From an uncultured Candidatus Saccharibacteria bacterium (GTDB lineage: Bacteria; Patescibacteriota; Saccharimonadia; Saccharimonadales; Saccharimonadaceae), in NCBI GenBank assembly GCA_937919305.1, contig CALFQW010000112.1:1-6101 (forward strand): a stretch of 6,101 nt of DNA, given 5' to 3'. Below are positions 1 through 5,082 of the stretch, one piece after another. The translations under genes and the position numbers were made by a program. A model generated the notes under the pieces. It worked only from the letters and a program-made list of their open reading frames with translations, searched no databases and was not told the DNA's origin. Within the stretch, counting starts at the first letter, position 1. Each line of letters opens with the position of its first letter.

Positions 1-642
1 GACGAATCAAATAAAACCGCTGAGCATGAAGCTTTCAAAGCAGAAACTGAAACCTATGAAAGCGCGAGTGGTCAGCCTGTCGCCTCTCCAAAAAAGAAGT
101 CATTGCAGGCTAACTCGGGTGGTGGGGTGAAAAAATTTTTTCTCACACTATTCATTTTGCTGCTGCTGGTAACTATCGGTGCATTAGCATATATGTGGTG
201 GGTAGAGACGAACAAATCTGCAAGTGCAAATAGCCGTGCAGATCAGTTAAGTCGTGAGCTTAGTGAGGTAAATGCTAAGAATGCAGAAGCTCTCAAGAAA
301 GAGCAGGCTGCGGAGGAAGAGGGCGATAATATTTCTCAGAAATCACAAGAAGAGAATGCGCTGGCTGCCGCAAAAGCGTACTACTGCGCTATAAAAGAAT
401 TTGGCTGCGATAAAGTAAGTGCAACAGTAGCAAAAATCACTCCGTTCTCTCCCGAGGCAGAGAAAGACGTATCAGGATACGCAATTATCAATGCTGCATC
501 TAGTAACGCATCTGCAACTGGAACAAAGTTATATCTCAAAACAAATGATGGGCTCGAGTGGATTGTCATACATGAAGGTCAGAGTGCCCCGCCAGAGCAG
601 GCCGCTCAGAGATTCAGTCTTCCTGCGGATTATCGCTCCTAA
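1..642 (+). CDS. Single-pass membrane protein with coiled coil and small extracytoplasmic domain, 5' end outside window
   Basis: The reading frame is open from base 1 with no in-frame ATG, so the gene starts upstream; 213 residues are visible. In-frame TTG (103) and GTG (127) codons could act as starts, but neither has a good ribosome binding site. The 42 hydrophilic residues before GTG 127 also look like a genuine cytoplasmic tail. Order of parts (fragment numbering): acidic/polar tail 1-42, Lys-Lys then a transmembrane segment about 46-68, a charged Ala/Glu/Lys/Gln-rich stretch about 75-120 with coiled-coil character, then a compact domain to the end. Two cysteines (129 and 136, seven apart) lie in the part predicted to be outside the cell and could form a disulfide. 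I do not recognise a family. The coiled-coil-then-domain plan resembles membrane-anchored proteins that act in the envelope, but no function is claimed. It stops 75 bases before rplU, which has its own promoter. Confidence 0.8.
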   Translation, partial: DESNKTAEHEAFKAETETYESASGQPVASPKKKSLQANSGGGVKKFFLTLFILLLLVTIGALAYMWWVETNKSASANSRADQLSRELSEVNAKNAEALKKEQAAEEEGDNISQKSQEENALAAAKAYYCAIKEFGCDKVSATVAKITPFSPEAEKDVSGYAIINAASSNASATGTKLYLKTNDGLEWIVIHEGQSAPPEQAAQRFSLPADYRS

Positions 643-654
643 AGCTAGTTGGTA

Positions 655-683
655 TTTACAGAGGTAACACAATCTGTTACAAT
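655..683 (+). promoter_or_regulatory. Sigma-70-type promoter of rplU
   Basis: TTTACA (655-660) and TACAAT (678-683) each differ from the -35 and -10 consensus by one base and are separated by exactly 17 bases. The predicted start near 690 gives a leader of about 28 bases containing AGGA (708-711), six bases before the rplU ATG. This is the best-looking promoter in the window and implies rplU is transcribed independently of the gene upstream. Confidence 0.7.
664..680. promoter_or_regulatory. Perfect 6-bp inverted repeat inside the rplU promoter, candidate operator
   Basis: GTAACA (664-669) and TGTTAC (675-680) are exact reverse complements separated by five bases (CAATC). The repeat fills the spacer and runs into the first three bases of the -10 box, where a bound dimeric regulator would block RNA polymerase. 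The symmetry is directly visible. A regulatory role is inference, since a 6+6 repeat can arise by chance. Confidence 0.35.
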
Positions 684-717
684 CGTCACTTGAGTTAAAA
701 ATAATACAGGAATAACC

Positions 718-1026
718 ATGAAAGCAGTTATCAAGGTTGGTGGCAAGCAGTATATTGTCGCCGAAAAAGAGTCCCTCCTGGTGGATCGCCTCCCGGATGG
801 CACAAAAGAGCTCTCGCTTGAACCGCTAATGGTCTTCGATGACAAATCTGTCAAAGTCGGTACACCTATCGTAAAGGGTGTAACGGTCACGGCAAAAGTC
901 AGTGAGCCAGAAGTGAAGGGTGACAAACTCCGGATCATCCGATATAAGAGTAAAAAACGAGTTCACAAAGAAGCTGGTCATCGACAGCGATATAGCCGTA
1001 TAACAGTCGGTACTATCGGTAAGTAA
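718..1026 (+). CDS. rplU: 50S ribosomal protein L21
   Basis: L21 is a 23S rRNA-binding protein of the large ribosomal subunit. The 102-residue length is normal for the family. The N-terminus MKAVIKVGGKQYIVAEKE is the typical L21 opening, with GGKQY at residues 8-12. The central part carries the usual VGTP motif of the beta domain. Near the C-terminus, a basic stretch ending in GHRQ followed by Y-S-R-I-T-V matches the rRNA-contacting L21 signature. The ATG has AGGA six bases upstream. In most bacteria rplU is followed by rpmA (L27), often with a small cysteine protease gene between them. Here a strong terminator follows at once and no rpmA is present, so L27 must be encoded elsewhere. The gene is a single-gene transcription unit with its own promoter and a palindrome that may control it. 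Confidence 0.97.
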   Translation: MKAVIKVGGKQYIVAEKESLLVDRLPDGTKELSLEPLMVFDDKSVKVGTPIVKGVTVTAKVSEPEVKGDKLRIIRYKSKKRVHKEAGHRQRYSRITVGTIGK

Positions 1027-1042
1027 TCAGTAAACGTACAAG

Positions 1043-1077
1043 AAAATACGCTCGAACTATGAGCGTATTTTTGTTTT
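1043..1077 (+). terminator. Rho-independent terminator of rplU
   Basis: An 11-bp perfect stem (AAAATACGCTC at 1043-1053 pairing with GAGCGTATTTT at 1061-1071) closes a 7-base loop, and the T-rich tract continues to 1077 (T, G, then four T). It begins 16 bases after the rplU stop codon. The A/T tracts on both sides mean it might also work weakly on the other strand. Confidence 0.9.
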
Positions 1078-1086
1078 CACGCGTGA
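1077..1086. promoter_or_regulatory. 10-bp perfect palindrome abutting the parA -10 box, candidate operator
   Basis: TCACGCGTGA reads the same on both strands and ends immediately before TATAAT. With its left flank (TGTTT at 1072-1076) it resembles the half-sites of the ParB site parS, but the centre differs: CACGCGTG instead of CACGTG, a two-base longer core. It could be an operator for autoregulation of the par operon. The palindrome is directly visible; its role is inferred. Confidence 0.35.
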
Positions 1087-1092
1087 TATAAT
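1084..1092 (+). promoter_or_regulatory. Extended -10 promoter of parA-parB
   Basis: TGA followed by a perfect TATAAT (1087-1092) forms an extended -10 element. No good -35 box lies 16-18 bases upstream, because that region is occupied by the rplU terminator; extended -10 promoters often tolerate this. The predicted start near 1099 leaves about a 30-base leader with GAGAGGG (1111-1117) as the ribosome binding site, 11 bases before the ATG, a slightly long spacing. Confidence 0.6.
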
Positions 1093-1128
1093 AACCATTG
1101 ATTAGTCAAAGAGAGGGTAAATATAAAC

Positions 1129-1896
1129 ATGGCGCAACCTATTGTCATTGCGGTGACGAACCAAAAGGGCGGAGTCGGTAAAACAACCAGTACGGTGAAT
1201 ATAGCGTATTGCCTAACACGTGAAAAAAAGAAGGTGTTGCTTATTGATTTTGATCCACAGGGTAACGCTACGAGCGGGCTTGGCGTCGACAAAACAAACC
1301 TCCATATGACTGTGGCTGATGTTATCAACAGGGATGCACCGCTAAGTGCTGCTATAGTACCGACGAGCGTAAAGGGGTTGTCTCTAGTACCGGCCATACC
1401 CGATCTCGCAAATACCGAGGTTGAATTGGCTAAGGCTGATAAGAGGTTCTCTCGTCTTAAAATGGCGATAGAGGGGCTAGATGGTTATGACTACGTTCTT
1501 ATCGACAATCCACCTAGCCTCAGTTTACTTACAGTCAATGGTCTGATCGCAGCTAATTATCTATTGCTCCCTGTACAGGCGGAGTTCTACGCTATGGAAG
1601 GATTGGGTCAGCTACTCGAGACGATGAAGCTTATCAGAAAAGGCATGAATCCGACACTTGAGCTTGCCGGTGTGTTGGTCACGATGATAGACACTCGTAC
1701 GACTCTGTCAAAGCAGGTGCTTACCGAGATTCAGACGCATTTTCCTGGCAAAGTTTTTGAGACGACTATTCCTCGGAACGTTCGCATAGCAGAAGCTCCT
1801 AGTCATGGTCTGCCTGTAGGCAAATACGATAAGTGGAGTAAGGGTGCGAGAGCATACAAGTCGTTAACAAAGGAGATATTATCCCGTGTCAGCTAA
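1129..1896 (+). CDS. parA: Chromosome partitioning ATPase ParA (Soj family)
   Basis: ParA is a deviant-Walker ATPase that dimerises on ATP binding, coats the nucleoid and drives movement of ParB-parS complexes to segregate replicated origins. At 255 residues it has the length of chromosomal Soj-like ParAs, with no N-terminal helix-turn-helix extension as in plasmid type Ia proteins. Visible motifs: deviant Walker A KGGVGKTT at 13-20 with the signature lysine K13; Walker A' LLIDFDPQGNAT around 37-48 with D40; Walker B YVLIDNPP with D126, where many homologues have Cys instead of N127; and a C-terminal block IPRNVRIAEAPSHG typical of Soj. Starts of homologues fit MAQPIVIAVTNQKGG. It has its own extended -10 promoter after the rplU terminator and overlaps parB by 11 bases, implying translational coupling. 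Catalytic residues appear intact. Confidence 0.96.
   Translation: MAQPIVIAVTNQKGGVGKTTSTVNIAYCLTREKKKVLLIDFDPQGNATSGLGVDKTNLHMTVADVINRDAPLSAAIVPTSVKGLSLVPAIPDLANTEVELAKADKRFSRLKMAIEGLDGYDYVLIDNPPSLSLLTVNGLIAANYLLLPVQAEFYAMEGLGQLLETMKLIRKGMNPTLELAGVLVTMIDTRTTLSKQVLTEIQTHFPGKVFETTIPRNVRIAEAPSHGLPVGKYDKWSKGARAYKSLTKEILSRVS
1870..1875 (+). promoter_or_regulatory. Ribosome binding site setting the GTG start of parB
   Basis: AAGGAG lies inside the last codons of parA, ten bases before GTG 1886. It supports the GTG start, which also gives the conserved ParB N-terminus (GLGRGFGSLIP). No ATG in frame offers a comparable start. Confidence 0.7.
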
Positions 1897-2776
1897 AAAA
1901 GCTAGTGGACTAGGGAGGGGGTTCGGCTCTCTCATACCGACAGACGTGCTCGATGAAACATTTGATCCCACAGCGAGCTCAGAAAAAACATCAGACCTGA
2001 GGCATGTTGCCCAATCAGATATTCAGCCGAATATCGATCAGCCACGAAGGAATTTCGACGAGCAAGCGCTAGAGGAGCTTGCGGCTTCTATTCGTGAGCA
2101 TGGCATACTACAGCCTATAATAGTCACCCCAGATAAGGGTGGTTATCAGATTGTTGCAGGTGAAAGACGCTGGCGCGCGGCTGCGATGGCAGGGCTTGCT
2201 AAAGTACCAGTGATCGTTCGAACGCTCTCAGAGCAGCACAAGCTCGAGCTCGCACTTATTGAGAATTTACAGCGACATGACCTCAACCCTCTTGAGACCG
2301 CGACTGCCTATCTGAAGCTGCATACACAGTTCAGTCTCACGTATGAAGAGATAGGGCATCGAGTGGGCGGCAAAGCAGTTAGCACTATCAGTAACGTCCT
2401 CCGGCTCCTTCATCTACCCGAGGAGGCAAAACAAGCTCTCGCAAATGGTGACATCAGCGAAGGTCACGCCCGACAAATACTTGCACTTTCAGATGAGCCG
2501 AAAGCACAAAAGGAATTACTCAAACTCATCGTCACGCAAGGCTGGAGTGTTCGTAAAGCAGAGCAGTACGTCGTAGGCTACAAGCGAGGGGAAAAGCCTT
2601 CAACCAAAGCTAGCGGCATCAAGAATACGCAGCATGAGACAGATTTTACCAAGCTACTAGCGAAACGTATCGATCTACCCGTTAGACAAAAAACGATGGC
2701 AAAAGGTGGTCAGATAATCATTACGTACAAGACTGAAGCTGATCTTAAAGATTTGCAGAACAAGCTAGCCAAATAA
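1886..2776 (+). CDS. parB: Chromosome partitioning protein ParB (Spo0J family)
   Basis: ParB is a CTP-dependent DNA clamp that loads at parS sites, spreads along DNA, recruits condensin in many bacteria and stimulates ParA ATPase. The 296-residue length is normal. Parts in order: N-terminal ParA-stimulating motif GLGRG at 8-12 with a basic residue (R11); a ParB/Srx domain with QPRR at 52-55 and the arginine-patch motif GERRWRA at 92-98; the second CTP-binding motif ENLQR at 126-130; a helix-turn-helix that reads parS starting near 151 (LTYEEIGHRV); a linker about 235-250; and a C-terminal dimerisation domain ending IITYKTEADLKDLQNKLAK. All recognisable CTP-binding residues are present, so the protein looks functional. 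Start is GTG, overlapping parA. The gene converges on lepB with nine bases between stops and no obvious terminator on the plus strand. Confidence 0.96.
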   Translation: MSAKKASGLGRGFGSLIPTDVLDETFDPTASSEKTSDLRHVAQSDIQPNIDQPRRNFDEQALEELAASIREHGILQPIIVTPDKGGYQIVAGERRWRAAAMAGLAKVPVIVRTLSEQHKLELALIENLQRHDLNPLETATAYLKLHTQFSLTYEEIGHRVGGKAVSTISNVLRLLHLPEEAKQALANGDISEGHARQILALSDEPKAQKELLKLIVTQGWSVRKAEQYVVGYKRGEKPSTKASGIKNTQHETDFTKLLAKRIDLPVRQKTMAKGGQIIITYKTEADLKDLQNKLAK

Positions 2777-2785
2777 GTAGACTCC

Positions 2786-3382
2786 TTAAAACGTTCTAAA
2801 ACTTGAGAACGGGAATATTCTCAGGCTTACCGGCCCAACGAGATCGCTGTAGGGTATAGTGCCAAGCCCGTTGCGAGAATCGAGCGAGAAGCCTTCTTGA
2901 CGATGATCACCCGCCACAAACACTTCACCTTCCGGCACAACGATATCTACGCTCCCGTCAGTGGGTTGCGAGGCGCCAGGGTAGCTGCTGTCAAAAAGAA
3001 AGCCGTCAGGGTACTCTGTGTTGTAGACTCTCAGCTCGCCACCTTTTAACACGACTCGTTCGTTTGGGTAGGCTATGATCCTTTTTACGATAAATTCGTC
3101 AGCGCTACCCGGTATGTGGTTTGGGTTCTTGAATACAATGACTTGGCCTCGCTCCGGGTTGAATGGTTCAGCCTTGAGGTTGCTCCACGTGACAGGGAGC
3201 CTATTCACTATAAGTCGATCACCTGTGTAAAGAGTTGGCTCCATGCTAGGGCCAGCAACACTGAAACTGCGAAAGATAAAGTGATTGATCAGTGCAGCAC
3301 CGACAAAAACAGCAATGAGAAACCCAATGATACTAAGTATGTCTCGCAAGTTTGTGTGCTGATATTGTGTGGTTGATTTCAT
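2786..3382 (-). CDS. lepB: Signal peptidase I
   Basis: Type I signal peptidase, a membrane-bound serine protease with a Ser/Lys dyad that removes signal peptides from exported proteins on the outer face of the membrane. At 198 residues with one N-terminal transmembrane segment (about 15-37) it is of the compact Gram-positive type rather than the two-segment E. coli type. Box B is GPSMEPTL with catalytic Ser46. The general-base Lys100 sits in VKRIIAYP. Box E is GDHR (158-161) followed by S166, L167, D168, S169, R170 and a Gly-rich end, where many homologues have GDN; His160 replaces that Asn. The upstream ribosome binding site is weak (TAGG, close to the ATG). It is the only minus-strand gene in the window, alone, sharing a divergent control region with the LCP gene. 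Proteins exported here presumably depend on it, but no specific link is shown. Confidence 0.96.
   Translation of the reverse strand: MKSTTQYQHTNLRDILSIIGFLIAVFVGAALINHFIFRSFSVAGPSMEPTLYTGDRLIVNRLPVTWSNLKAEPFNPERGQVIVFKNPNHIPGSADEFIVKRIIAYPNERVVLKGGELRVYNTEYPDGFLFDSSYPGASQPTDGSVDIVVPEGEVFVAGDHRQEGFSLDSRNGLGTIPYSDLVGPVSLRIFPFSSFRTF
2788..2811 (-). terminator. Possible weak terminator at the 3' end of lepB
   Basis: On the minus strand CGTTCT (2811-2806) pairs with AGAACG (2797-2792) across an eight-base loop and is followed by TTTT that runs into the TAA stop. The stem is only six pairs and the T tract is short, so this is tentative. It would lie within the last lepB codons. Confidence 0.25.
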
Positions 3383-3471
3383 ACCTATCTAGCATACATC
3401 AGATTGCCCAATAAACCTCTGAATTATGCTTACGTTCTAGTTGCAAATCCGCTATAGTTGATAGGAGTTTT
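3383..3471. promoter_or_regulatory. Divergent control region between lepB and the LCP gene
   Basis: These 89 bases must hold the promoters of both divergent genes. AGCATA (3391-3396) and TATGCT (3425-3430) are inverted copies, so a TATGCT -10-like hexamer points outward toward each gene. The lepB copy ends eight bases before its ATG and has no good -35. For the plus strand, TTGCCC (3404-3409) lies 15 bases before TATGCT, and a second option is listed separately. Which of these is used cannot be settled from sequence alone. Confidence 0.45.
3430..3458 (+). promoter_or_regulatory. Candidate promoter of the LCP gene
   Basis: TTACGT (3430-3435) and TATAGT (3453-3458) are spaced by 17 bases; the -10 is one mismatch from consensus and the -35 is weak. 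Transcription would start near 3465, inside the AGGAG (3463-3467) that sits only four bases before ATG 3472, leaving a very short leader. The TATGCT further upstream would give a normal leader instead. Confidence 0.4.
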
Positions 3472-5082
3472 ATGCAGCAACGAAAACAGAGTATCGATGG
3501 ATTCAGTTCGGTTCGGCGCGGGAAGAGCCCGGGTGGCCTTTCTGACTCTCAGAACCAGCAGATCCCCGACCAGTTTCTCAAGAAGAATAGCGTCAGTTCG
3601 CGCCGTGAGCTGGGTGCCCCTAGCGATGGCGAACTACCACGACCGCAACTCGGTGTGCCTAAAAATAACTTCGACAAGGAAGCGATTAGCCAGTCACTGA
3701 GAGAAGTTGATAACGAAGATGCTCCAAAGAAACCTCGACGATTCCGCATAAATCGCAAAAAGGTAGCATTATTTATCGTCGCTATCTTATTGATAGCGGG
3801 ACTATACTTTGGAGTCAAAATCCTTCTTGCATCAAGCAAGCTATTCAATGGAAATATCTTCGACCTTCTTGGTACTGGTCAAACCCTCAAGACAGATGAA
3901 TACGGTCGTTCGAATATCCTCGTTTTTGGTACATCTGAAGATAGCGCAGCCCACCAAGATGCTGGGCGTAACCTAACAGACTCGTTGATGATCCTGAGTA
4001 TAGATCAAGAGAAGAAAAATGCAGCGATGATCAGCGTACCTCGCGATTTGTGGGTGGAGTATGATGAGGCTTGCGTGAGTGGGTATGAAGGCAAAATCAA
4101 TGTCGTATACGAGTGCGGCTCAGATGATGGCTCAAATCAAGCCGCAGGATCTGAAAAGTTATCCAATACTATCTCAAAATACTTCGGTGTTGACATCCAG
4201 TACTATGCCCAAGTGAACTATACGGTGGTACGCGATACGGTAAACGCTGTCGGTGGAGTAACCGTAGAAATCGATAGTCAAGATCCGCGTGGAGTACTAG
4301 ATCGTAACTTTGACTGGGCGTGTAATTACCGTTGTCACTATGTAAAGTGGCCAAACGGACCAGCGCGGCTCGACGGCGATCAAGCACTTGCTTTGGCGAG
4401 AGCCCGCAACGCCGCGGGAGGCTATGGCCTAAGTGGTGGTAACTTTGACCGCGAACAATACCAGCAAAAGATCATCGTTGCACTGAAAGATAAAGCAGCG
4501 AGTGCTGGGACACTCGCAAATCCAGTGGCAGTGACGGGTATTATTGATGCACTAGGTGATAATGTTCGGACGAACTTTTCTGCAGGCGAGGTAAAGACTT
4601 TGGTTTCACTCGCAGGCGACATCCCCAGCGCGAGTATCAAAAGGGTGAGTCTCGTGAAGCAGGGTGAGGCTGTTTTGACGACCGGCAACATGGGCGGACA
4701 AAGTATCGTCAGGCCAGTCGAGGGGGTATATGATTTCAACGAAGTGCAGGAGTATGTCCGAGATCAGTTGACGTTTTCTAGCGATAGTACTGGGGAGCAG
4801 CCGTCTATCGAAGTATATAATGGCTCGGATTTTAGTGGTCTGGCGGGTAGTAAAGCGGCCGAGCTCAAGGCCGCAGGCTTTAGCGATGTTTCGACGAATG
4901 ACACACCAACTGATGCGTCGTATGGTGAATACGTTTGGTATGACCAATCTGGAGGTAAGAAGCCAAAAGCTCTGGAGAAGCTGAGACAAGTATTGAGTAG
5001 AGGGCCGAGTGGTACAGTGCCGCCGTCTGTTATTACATCGGATGCAGATTTTGTTATAATACTAGGCAATGGAGCTCGTTAA
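3472..5082 (+). CDS. LytR-CpsA-Psr (LCP) family protein with C-terminal LytR_C domain
   Basis: LCP proteins are membrane-anchored phosphotransferases that move glycopolymers from undecaprenyl-phosphate carriers to peptidoglycan or, in some bacteria, to proteins. This one has 536 residues. A 97-residue, basic, probably disordered cytoplasmic tail comes first, then one transmembrane segment (about 98-118) and the extracytoplasmic LCP domain (about 145-345). The LytR_C domain (about 444-534) opens with IEVYNGSDFSGLA at 446-458. LCP hallmarks seen: R166 and D170 in GRNLTDSLMILSID; VPRD at 189-192 with R191 and D192; KIN followed by a Cys-Gly-rich loop; and LDGDQALALARAR ending at R310 and R312, followed by FDREQYQQ at 325-332. 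All four cysteines (201, 215, 284, 288) fall in the LCP domain. The ATG has AGGAG four bases upstream. It overlaps the next gene by 14 bases. The polymer it transfers cannot be told from this window. Confidence 0.93.
   Translation: MQQRKQSIDGFSSVRRGKSPGGLSDSQNQQIPDQFLKKNSVSSRRELGAPSDGELPRPQLGVPKNNFDKEAISQSLREVDNEDAPKKPRRFRINRKKVALFIVAILLIAGLYFGVKILLASSKLFNGNIFDLLGTGQTLKTDEYGRSNILVFGTSEDSAAHQDAGRNLTDSLMILSIDQEKKNAAMISVPRDLWVEYDEACVSGYEGKINVVYECGSDDGSNQAAGSEKLSNTISKYFGVDIQYYAQVNYTVVRDTVNAVGGVTVEIDSQDPRGVLDRNFDWACNYRCHYVKWPNGPARLDGDQALALARARNAAGGYGLSGGNFDREQYQQKIIVALKDKAASAGTLANPVAVTGIIDALGDNVRTNFSAGEVKTLVSLAGDIPSASIKRVSLVKQGEAVLTTGNMGGQSIVRPVEGVYDFNEVQEYVRDQLTFSSDSTGEQPSIEVYNGSDFSGLAGSKAAELKAAGFSDVSTNDTPTDASYGEYVWYDQSGGKKPKALEKLRQVLSRGPSGTVPPSVITSDADFVIILGNGAR
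5032..5060 (+). promoter_or_regulatory. Internal promoter for the membrane protein gene at 5069
   Basis: ATTACA (5032-5037) is followed after 17 bases by a perfect TATAAT (5055-5060) preceded by TGT, an extended -10. It lies inside the last LCP codons. Transcription starting 7-9 bases downstream would begin at or beside the ATG (5069), giving a leaderless message. The hexamers are visible; activity is inferred, and the codons here would impose some of the same bases. Confidence 0.45.

Noticed and set aside
645..938. Minus-strand open frame across the rplU promoter and gene
   Set aside because: It is antisense to L21, whose identity is certain; the predicted product is low-complexity Ser/Thr/Val-rich.
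1034..1128. Possible small RNA or riboswitch between rplU and parA
   Set aside because: The only stable hairpin is followed by a T tract and is fully explained as the rplU terminator; the rest is promoter and ribosome binding site.
1501..1515. Asn in place of the common Cys after the Walker B aspartate of ParA (IDNPP)
   Set aside because: This position varies among ParA/MinD proteins and the catalytic residues are intact, so it is not treated as a functional anomaly.
3116..3376. Plus-strand open frame of 86 codons inside the lepB region
   Set aside because: It is antisense to a signal peptidase gene with all catalytic motifs in place, has no recognisable protein features, and is explained as a shadow frame.
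4606..4989. Minus-strand open frame of 127 codons within the LCP gene
   Set aside because: It lies opposite the end of the LCP domain and the LytR_C domain, which have clear family motifs; composition is atypical (Arg/Ile/Thr-rich) and there is no supporting start signal.
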